Assembly: GCA_963669155.1 (NCBI GenBank)
Contig: OZ022576.1
Coordinates: 10,170,710-10,234,709, forward strand
From: Arbacia lixula
Taxonomy: Eukaryota > Echinodermata > Echinoidea > Arbacioida > Arbaciidae
Length of the DNA stretch: 64,000 nt
Direction: 5' to 3'
The notes beneath the pieces were generated by a model. The model ran no database searches, was not told the origin of the DNA, and saw only the letters and a program-made list of their open reading frames with translations. Shown one piece after another: positions 55,492-64,000 of this stretch (positions are counted from its first letter, which is position 1; each line of letters opens with the position of its first letter). Both the position numbers and the translations under genes were made by a program.

Positions 55492-56744
55492 TGGATAAAG
55501 GCATGTCGCATTTAATCAGTGACTAAATGTATCTGCAACTTGATAACTATAGCAATTAATTGCCGGGTAATAAACTTTGCAGGAGGTTAGTGGGGTGGTT
55601 CAGTTCCATCTTTACAGGGAGGTTATACAGTCTTGCGTGACTTCTGATCACATATTTCAGCCGGAGTTGTCACTAATTGTTTACCAACACTGCCAGAGAT
55701 TATAACACTACTTACTATTGAAGGGAGCGATTATGTTCCTAGGCCTTATCAGCGGAGATTGGGCTATTTATTCTGGCTCTTGGCTTAATGAGATGTTTGT
55801 CGAGTCCCTGACGAGATAGCATACTCATTTACGAGACGCAGTTTGATAGCAGGAGCTATTTTAGCGATCCCAACGATACCAGAAACCACCCGAGGTAAAT
55901 GGAAACAGAGCACAGGTTGAGTTGTATGCAAACAGAATCATTCGAGAAGCAGATTTTGTGAAGAGAAGGGGGAAAAGAAAGAAATGTGTAATGTTCTTGA
56001 AAAACGTACGACGAATCCTATTCCATGCGGCCTTCCAAATGACATAAGACAGAGAGGGAATTTGTTTGACGTACGTGTTATACATTGTAATCTTTAAAAA
56101 AATATATTTATGCACTAGACAAGGCGAAGCACGTCACGAGCGAAGAAGTGAATGTACCCAGTTTATTTTGAGTAAATCTAAATAAAAAAAAAGTGGTTTC
56201 TCGTGCGTAAGTAGCGTCTCAACAACTTTTCCTGAATTTGTTTTGTAGTTTAAAGCCATTCTCTTCATGTCATTAGACGTTAATTTACCAGCGATTAAAA
56301 TCGTGCTCATTTCAATGGCTGAATGGGAGAGGGTGAATGGTAAAAGGCAATTTCTGGTCGTTGTACTTTATCAAGGTTCGTCTCTGTTGATTATTTCATT
56401 AATTAACCGTATAGTAATGGAAGCCGTAGCATCAGTCCCACTATTGAAAATTTGCCTGCAAAATATTGATATTTTCATTGTAGTAATCACAAACAGTCCG
56501 TTGCCGAAGTGAGGATGCGCTTTAATGGCCAAGGTTTTCCTTTATTGTTATTTTCCTCGAGGAAGCTAAACACTAATTCATCACCCTGATCAGGTTATGC
56601 GTGGTGCGTTTTGATTTGGTTGACAGGAGCTCTGCGACAATGTTTTTTATTTAAAATGTCCAGGTGAATAGTTCCGTGCAACCTTTCTCGCACTCGAACT
56701 GGAAACAACCCAGCTTAGGCTTCTGCCTCTTTTCTCTCCTGCTC

Positions 56745-56929
56745 TAGTGTCTCTCTCTAAACCCCTCCTCTCTGTATACCCCCTCCGTCTCTCTCTCTCT
56801 CTCTCTCTCTCCGTCTCTCTCTGTCTCTATCTCTGCCTCTGTCTGTGTCTCTCTCTCTCTTATTATCTCTATCTATCTTTCTCTCGCCATCTCTCCCTCT
56901 CGCTCTTTCTTCTCAGTCTCTCTCTCTCC

Positions 56930-56970
<41 letters not shown>

Positions 56971-57290
56971 TATCTCTCTCTCTCTCTCGTTCGCTCTCTC
57001 CCCGCCCCTCACTCTCTCTTTCCCTCTCTCTTTCTCTTGCTTGAGGTTTCTGCTTCTGTCCCCCTTCCTCATCTCTTGTCTCCCTTTCTCTCCTCTCCCT
57101 CTATTGACAATCCCATCCTTTCTAGCTCCAGAACATCTTCCCCCTTTCTCTATGTCTATCTCTCTGTCTGTCTGTCTGTCTGTCTGTCTCTGTCTCTCTC
57201 TCTCTCTCTTTCTCTCTCTGTATCTGTCCCTCTGTCTCTCTGTCTCTCTGTCTCTGTATCTCTGTCTCTCTGTCTCTCTCCCTCTATCAT
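56745..57290. repeat. (CT)n microsatellite region
   Basis: More than 500 bases of CT-rich repeat with CTGT variants. Long Ser/Leu frames here are artefacts. Confidence 0.95.
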
Positions 57291-57984
57291 ATATGCCCCA
57301 CCCTCATAACTCCCTTACACGTGTGAGCTTTTAACACTCCTTAGTTATAGCGTAGGCAGCTAGCCCTCGCACTCAGTACGCAGCCAGGCCCCGCACTCAG
57401 ATAACTTACTGTAAAGGTGATTACGTTTTTAAGACTAATAACAATAGCAAAGCACGCCTGTGTATAAAAAATGACAGTTTATTCATCTAATAAAGACGTC
57501 TCCTCTTCAGCCATGTCAAAATGAAAACTTTAGCAATATCAAGATGGTGGAGATTGAACAGACATGATTAATTTGACTAGATTGACCTCCCTTCTGGGCA
57601 AATGTCACATAAAGATATACATTATTTGATTTCGCTGGGAAACGAGCACGCACTACGCTGTACATGCATGCACGGATGATGTATGATATTGCACATAATT
57701 GGGGATGACAAATTTATGCCAGGAAAACTTTAAGAATATTCATGAAAGCATCTCGTCACAAAAAATTGTGTAAAACTACCACGTTGGAAGTAAAGCATGT
57801 TGTAGGAGTCAAAAGTAGTTAACACAAATATACCGATGAAAGATGACAGCCATCTCCTTGTTGTAAAATAGTTCAAATCGGCATGTAGACTGATTGTGTA
57901 GAAGCGTGGGAAAACATCCACAATACGAGGAAACAATGAGTGGTATAGTGGAATGTTGTGGCAGTGTTCACTCTTTATGATGAC

Positions 57985-58522
57985 ATGATGACATATTTAT
58001 TATCTTATTGTAATATTGTCTGGGGAGACTGTGGTTTAATAATAATTAATAGATTATACATTCTACAAAAGAGTGCAACAAGGATTATTTGTAAAGCCCA
58101 ACACCTTAGCCACACTTTACCTCTTTTTGGAAAAATGAAAGTCTTAACTGTATATCAAATAACTAATCTGCAAGTTGCCATATTTATGCATTCATATTTT
58201 AAAGGTGTTCTTCCATTTATTTTTGAAAACATTTTTACATGTATTAGTGCAATTCATCAGTATAGTACTAGAGCTCAGGGGGATATACGTTTACCATTTT
58301 ATAAGTACAATTTTTCACGGACAACGATTAACTATATCGGACCTAAGTATTGGAATGGTATTCCAAATGAGTATAAATTGTGTCCAAATGTATCAAATTT
58401 TAAAAGGAAATATAAGTCATATGTACTGCAAAATGAAAGATTATAAATTAGTTACTATATGTATGTACCTTGTAAATACTACTTTTTCTTTCTCTCTATC
58501 GTTCCTACACCTTCTCTCTCCC

Positions 58523-58554
<32 letters not shown>

Positions 58555-58820
58555 TCCTTTCTGTCTGAACCTAATTTTGTTATACTCACTCACGGGGACC
58601 ACCCTCGATAAGCCTCTTTGGCTTTTGGTGGTCCCTCCACATTTGAATACTATGTTATGTATATATGTTCTTAACCTCTCTTTGATACATTATGTTCGTT
58701 TTTTTATTTCTTGTACTTGAATGTTATGTTTGTTTCGGGTTACTTGTGTTTCTTACATTGTTATTGTTTTTACTTTGTTGATTTTGAATGTGGAAATAAA
58801 TAAATGAAATGAAAATGAAA
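57985..58820 (+). mobile_element. Non-LTR retrotransposon 3' fragment
   Basis: The frame ending at 58446 encodes the post-RT C-terminus seen in the LINEs of gene C intron 1: YCNIVWG, LQKSATRII, HQYSTRAQ and YIGPKYWNGIPNE. The 3' untranslated region has a (TTTC)n tract (58523-58556) and a stem-loop GGGACCACC/GGTGGTCCC (58595-58635). It ends in an A-rich (AAATGA)-like tail near 58820. The 5' part, including the RT core, is missing. Confidence 0.75.
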
Positions 58821-58989
58821 CAATGACAATAATGCAGACAGACCCCAGGCAAAGTGGGTGTATCTGCCGCGCAGAGGCTTAATGGTGTTGCCATAAGAAG
58901 TAGTCACTGCAATAACACAATAAATCATCAGTCGTTCCATTGCCATTATTATCAATAATATTATCATCATAATCATCATCATCATAAGT

Positions 58990-59204
58990 TGTGATAGTAG
59001 TAGTAGGCTGTAGCATTAGAAGAAGTAGTAGAAGAAATGGTAGTAGTAGGAGTAGTAGTAGTAGTAGAAGTAGAAGTAGTAGTAGTAGTAGCAGTAGGAG
59101 TAGTACTACTAGTACTACTACTAGTAGTAGTAGTAGTAGTAGCAGTAGGAGTAGTACTACTACTACTACTACTAGTAGTAGTAGTAGTAGTAGCAGTAGT
59201 AGTT

Positions 59205-59250
<46 letters not shown>

Positions 59251-59321
59251 GAGTAGTGGTCGTAGGAGTAGTACTAGTAGTAGGAGTAGTAGTAGTAGGA
59301 GTAGTACTAGTAAGTGTTTGC

Positions 59322-59367
<46 letters not shown>

Positions 59368-59368
59368 A

Positions 59369-59425
<57 letters not shown>

Positions 59426-59563
59426 GGGTAGTAGGAGTGGAAGTAATAATAGTAAAACTAGAAGTAGTATGTGAAGTAGTAATAGAAAAACTAGAAGTAG
59501 TATGTGAAGTAATAATCATGACAGTGGTATTATTATTATCATTATTACTATTATTATTATTAT

Positions 59564-59620
<57 letters not shown>

Positions 59621-59635
59621 AAGAAGTAGTAGTAA

Positions 59636-59676
<41 letters not shown>

Positions 59677-59850
59677 ATAGTTATTGTAGTACTAGTAGTA
59701 GCAGCAGTGGTAGTTGTAGTGGAAGTAATAATATCAGTATTTTTGGTAGTCGGAGTGGTTGTAGAGATAGTGATAACGGTGGCAGTGAGATTGCTGGTGG
59801 TGTCCGAGGTAGAACAAATGGCAGCAGTGATAACAATATACTCAATGAAA
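58990..59850. repeat. Large (AGT)n trinucleotide region
   Basis: Some 860 bases made almost only of AGT/TAG units, with interruptions such as AGG, ACT and AAT blocks. All three frames are open for long stretches (poly-Ser, poly-Val), which is a repeat artefact. Confidence 0.95.
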
Positions 59851-61268
59851 TTTAATTAATCTTAACCCTCTGTAAGCCCTAAACACCATGCGTACAAAAA
59901 TTCAGTCATCATTATAAGTTATCGTTCACTTCATTGATATATGCAGTAAACAGAGATTGGTAAGTCTTAGAGATACTGTACGTTGATAACATTACCAGTG
60001 TCTTCTGTCATTTGTAAATGTATTTTTAACAACTAAGTATTGATACAGAAACCTATTCTGAAAACTAGAAAAATATGTTTTTACATAAAACAGTCATCAT
60101 TGTAATACATTCACACTTTGTCACCAATACATTCATGTACAATAAAGGGATAGAATGGATGTATAAATCTATGTATAAAGTATATTTTCTGAAGTCCATG
60201 CTATAGCTCAAGGCGGTGGAGGCCATTTAGTTTACAAAAGAAAAGTGCACTTTCAAAATATTCTTCATGAACAATCATGCAAATATATAACTCTATACAA
60301 ATGTACAATTTTCACAAACAACATTATTATATTGAGGAATAAATCTATCATTCATTCAGAGTGTGCTAAAGGAAAACAAAATCATTGTAGTAAAAATCAA
60401 CTAACATATCCAGTAACAGATAACACAGTTATTTCGAGACAAATCGGGCGACACACGAGATACAAGTATCTATATTCTGTAACAAGTCAGTTGTTGAATG
60501 ACTATATAATATCACTCACCTACATCGCGATGGACATGGGAATTGCAGTATGATCGCATAGAGAGTATATGACCAGTTCCAAAAAAATCGCTTTTAAGAT
60601 AACTGTCAGCTTTAGATTTTATCTCCAATAACAATTTTAAATAAAAACTGCCTCTACCATGTCTACAGCATGACTCAGGTTTGGTTGCAACTGGTATCGA
60701 AGGTATTCCTGCCCAAGTGATTTTCAAATGGACAAAATATAGGCGATATTTGTTGGTATATATAGAAGACTATTACATATATCATGGACACGACATAAAA
60801 CGAACAGAGAAATCTTATAAATGATAGAGAGCATGTCCAACATATGGATGTGCCGAAGACTGTCACTTAGTGTCAAAGCAAGGCTTTTCGTGCAGCTTCT
60901 TTATTCTATTGCCACTTATGATAGTAATCATTTGGTAATGACAAAGAATTAAAGAAAAAGAGTGAATGCTTTTGGCAGAATCGATTATTTGAAATAGCTT
61001 GTTAATGTTGTTTAAATCTAATGAAATTTACCAATTTGTGTTTACTTTTCGCTTCATTGTATAACACTAAGACGTGCACTCCATCATGTCCATCGGGTAG
61101 GCTCTATATACAACACCCTGGAAAAAAAATGCAAAGTCAATTGTTCGTTTGAACAGGTTGAAGGTTCTTCTTCGCTCGTTCGTCTTACAATTTGCCGACA
61201 CAAACTGCAACCCACGCAAAGGTGTTAACGCTTAGAGTTTTGTGTTTGTTTGCAGAGGTGTGACTAGG

Positions 61269-64000
61269 TTAATCTATGTGCGCACTCACACTAGGTACTT
61301 GTCTGTTGCCGTGTGTCATGGGTGGAGTCCCGTTACTATGGTGACCTATCATCTCCTCAGGCTGTACCCTCATCATGTTCTTATTCTCGCGAAACCGTTG
61401 CCAGATGTCCCTGATCTCGGTGACGATGGGGACGATAATGATGAAGAGCCCGCCGACGACGGCCCAGATCTCGGACAGGTAGATCAACGCTTGGAATTGC
61501 GCCATGCTGAGCACGCCCACGGCGCTCATGATGATAGGCCACACAACGGCGAGCGCGAGCGTGATCGTCGACCCCGTCACGAGCGCGACGAGGTTAGCGC
61601 GACGAAACTCCCCCAACATCTGAAGTAGCGACGGGCGATTATAGACCAGCTTGACCTCAGCTACGCCAAACTCTCTGGGTTAGTAATACAAGAGAACATG
61701 TAAATGTCATTGTCTGTTTGATAACCGTACATAGAGTGTAATAGCATGATACTGGGTCTCAGTATGAAAATAAACCAAATCGAAGGTGAAATAACAAATG
61801 ACTCATCATATCACCACCGATAGGTTTACTTAAGATAGTAGCAGACCTCAAGTAGATTTCAATAATTACGACGGTCTAATTACACAGGCTTTATCGACAC
61901 ATATGTATTAAGGTAGTAGTGGAGTATCCATTCGATGACCCAACCAAACCACGTCAATAAATCGTAAAATGATTTCATGAATCAATTGTTAACCTTTTGG
62001 AATTAAATAATTCACTGAAAATAGAATTCCCTTGATGTAAAGTTCAGCAATCCAACCACTAGAATCGATCGCCATTGAATCAGTCATTGACCTAACGGAT
62101 GCAAATATCCACACCGAATACAAATGCAAGTCATCACATAATACGTTAACACCTGTGTTTTTTTTTTTTTTTTTTTTTTTTTGATGGAAGCTCACTTGAC
62201 ATAGAGTTCAGGCCAAGGGGAGAGCGGATTGTCGATGTCTCGAGTCTTCTCCCAGATCTCAATCTCCTGCTCCTCGGACTGTCCTCGGTTAATCATTAAG
62301 CTCATACCGATCGTGATCACTGCTCCGAAAAACAGCGAGCCGCAGTTCCCAATCAGCATACTCAGCACAAAATACTCCCCTGAAAGAGCAATATTATAGT
62401 ACAAAAACTCTTCTTCCACTGGCACACAAATGAATACGACATACATAAACATGTAATTATAAATCATAAACATACTTAAACATAACATTACATCACAAAA
62501 GCATACATAGAATTCTACAGTTTCTAAATTTAATTCGGAGTGAAATTAATTGTCATTTATGTAGATACAGGTATGTTTAACCTTAACTTTCAGATAATTA
62601 TGCATGACCACACAAATTATAATTGTTTGGGAGTTTGGAACATGAACGAGAGAGAATAGCATGAGAATGTGAAATAGTGAAAGAAAGGGGAAGGGGATGG
62701 TAGAGGGTAGAGAGATTGAGATTGAGGGATACTGCGAGATTACAAGGTTACAGACACCATGTTCACTATTACATAGTATCATACCATAATGCAAGCTCGT
62801 TAAAGTGAAACTTGCCTAACTTCTCGTCTAACTTGAGAATAATGCAAACCACGTTTTTGTGGTGGCTGCGAGTTGTACACCACAAATATATAGTGGCTCG
62901 TCGTTAACAAATGAAACAGATGGATCAAGTTGGGGACGAACGATCATTGAAAACGTGAACGCAGTGTGCGTAGTGTATTCCTGATCGGTTGAATTTTAAA
63001 ACATCATTTAATGCTTGCGAGGGGTCCTGCAGTGGTTGATTTCCTTTAGACAGGGCATTCTGTTCTTTTTGTGTTGGTAATACAAATAACATATTTGCTG
63101 AACATCAATTATACTTACACGAACTGTCGAAGAAGGTGACGAGGTTGAGTTCCCTATTCAGTACTGACCCCGCGATGACCCAGGTGATGATTCCGCACCC
63201 CATGCCGATGATGGCGCCCATCATCATCGCCGTGCCTGACAGCTTGGCCCAGAACATGCTCAAGATGATCGGCGTCACGGACGAACCAATCAGGATCCCC
63301 ATGAAGTTATACACAGCGTTCAGATTCACCTGTGGCCAAATGACACGTATCGTAAACATAGCGACGTCATCTTGTCACATCAACGTCCTGGTTTTTTTTA
63401 ATGTAGTTGAACCAATTTATATCTCAAGAGAATTGGGAAAATGGTATTTTCAGGAAAGTGAAATCAGATGCAAATCTGCTTTGAACACATTCAAGTTCAG
63501 TGGTAACACGTGATCTTGATTGACGTTGGCCAGGTGATCAATGTGTGGAATATGGTACAAGTTCATTAAGGGTAGTGAGGATGGCATATAGGCCTACTCT
63601 GCGATCTCTGATCGATTACCTACGGTATATGTCATATTAACTGAGATGTGTGACCTCTACGTTTGACCTATCTTGAGCCAGACATACACGAAGAGTTAAA
63701 GACAACGATTCTTCTAATGGAATTGTGACTCGTGACCTACGATGTATGTGATGTGACCTCTAGCATTACGACCACTGAGCTAGCACCTGTGAGTCCTGTG
63801 ACATTTAACGTATTGCAAATGACCAATGACGATTGGCTTCAACTTACATTGAGCCAGGAGAAGATGATGGTGAGCGGGACGAATGATAGAGCGACCCAGA
63901 CGAGACACCAGTCCCGTTTGCCCTGAAGAAGCTCTAGATATGACCGGAATGTGCCATGCACCGTGCACTTGTAGTGCGGCTTCATGGCCCGTTTCGTCTG
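61269..64000 (-). CDS. Sodium/solute symporter, DUR3-like urea transporter (last four exons)
   Basis: C-terminal part of a multi-pass membrane transporter of the SSS (SLC5-type) family. Exons in order: beyond 64000 to 63848, 63329-63119, 62379-62196, 61674-61269 (TAA); GT/AG sites and phases join into one frame. At least four hydrophobic segments are seen: WVALSFVPLTIIFSWL, FMGILIGSSVTPIILSMFW, the Gly-rich MMGAIIGMGCGIITWVI, and two in the last exon (LVTGSTITLALAVVWPIIM and an IWAVVGGLFIIIVPIV helix). The order FMGxLIGSxVxP, then a Gly-rich helix, then a MLIGN motif and a W-x-K-T-R-x-I-D loop resembles DUR3 urea symporters of plants and fungi. The C-terminal tail is cytosolic and hydrophilic. 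The 5' part, with the sodium or proton site, lies outside the window, so the substrate is an inference. Confidence 0.8.
62158..62182. repeat. Poly-T run in a symporter intron
   Basis: About 24 T residues in a row just downstream (in the minus sense) of the 62196 splice donor. A similar run in gene E lies at 42179-42198. Confidence 0.9.

Larger units (their letters stand above)
55492..61268. other. Region between gene F and the symporter gene
   Basis: No host gene supported. It contains a (CT)n region (56745-57290), a LINE tail (57985-58820), a very large (AGT)n region (58990-59850) and AT-rich DNA. The end near 61268 is the 3' flank of the symporter gene. Confidence 0.6.

Noticed and set aside
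56747-57334. 195-codon Ser/Leu-rich frame
   Set aside because: It is a (CT)n microsatellite translated. The protein has no complexity beyond the repeat.
58991-59859. Long open frames rich in Ser or Val
   Set aside because: All arise from the (AGT)n repeat, which is open in every frame. No start context, splice signals or non-repeat sequence supports a gene.
61242-61628. 128-codon plus-strand frame rich in Asp and Arg
   Set aside because: It is the antisense of the last symporter exon.

Overview
The window looks like nuclear DNA of a sea urchin or a close echinoderm relative. The best evidence is a histone H1 on the minus strand. It has the SPRK/SPKK-repeat N-terminal arm typical of echinoid sperm H1, a replication-type histone 3' stem-loop and a purine-rich downstream element. 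The rest agrees: AT-rich introns with GT/AG splice sites, many microsatellites and a varied load of transposon relics. Nothing bacterial or viral was seen.

The main content is a cluster of six type-B carboxylesterase (cholinesterase-like) genes. On the plus strand lie A (65-2397, 3' part only), B (6661-15405, 10 exons, 611 aa), C (17621-29582, 10 exons, 611 aa) and D (30815-38621, a broken copy). On the minus strand lie E (40248-47463, 8 exons, 607 aa) and F (48762-55406, 8 exons, 614 aa). The plus and minus groups converge. Internal exon lengths and phases are almost identical (160, 78, 119, 168/171, 182 nt), so exon boundaries were set by splice sites, protein alignment and frame closure. 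E and F lack two introns present in the plus group, so there are two subfamilies. B, C, E and F each have a signal peptide, a GxSxG nucleophile elbow, the acid and His of the triad, and the Cys pattern of the family, so they are probably secreted esterases. None clearly has the choline-binding Trp of acetylcholinesterase.

A and B are products of a recent segmental duplication (about 1-5535 against 12685-17130) that includes introns and downstream DNA. D is a pseudogene with a 13-bp insertion, an in-frame stop, a frameshift and missing exons. The sperm H1 gene (33131-33856, minus) lies inside it.

Mobile DNA includes two head-to-tail non-LTR retrotransposon fragments in intron 1 of C (18846-22560), LINE tails at 4290-4500 and 57985-58820, a Tc1-like relic at 2420-2802, a TTAA-flanked 500-bp MITE in an intron of F (51911-52410), a foldback element in intron 4 of B (10125-10320), an element present in inverted orientation at 11203-11655 and 18170-18610, and a tRNA-derived SINE between C and D.

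At the right edge, on the minus strand, are the last four exons of a sodium/solute symporter most like the urea transporter DUR3 (61269 to beyond 64000). Between F and this gene (55407-61268) there are only repeats and a LINE tail.
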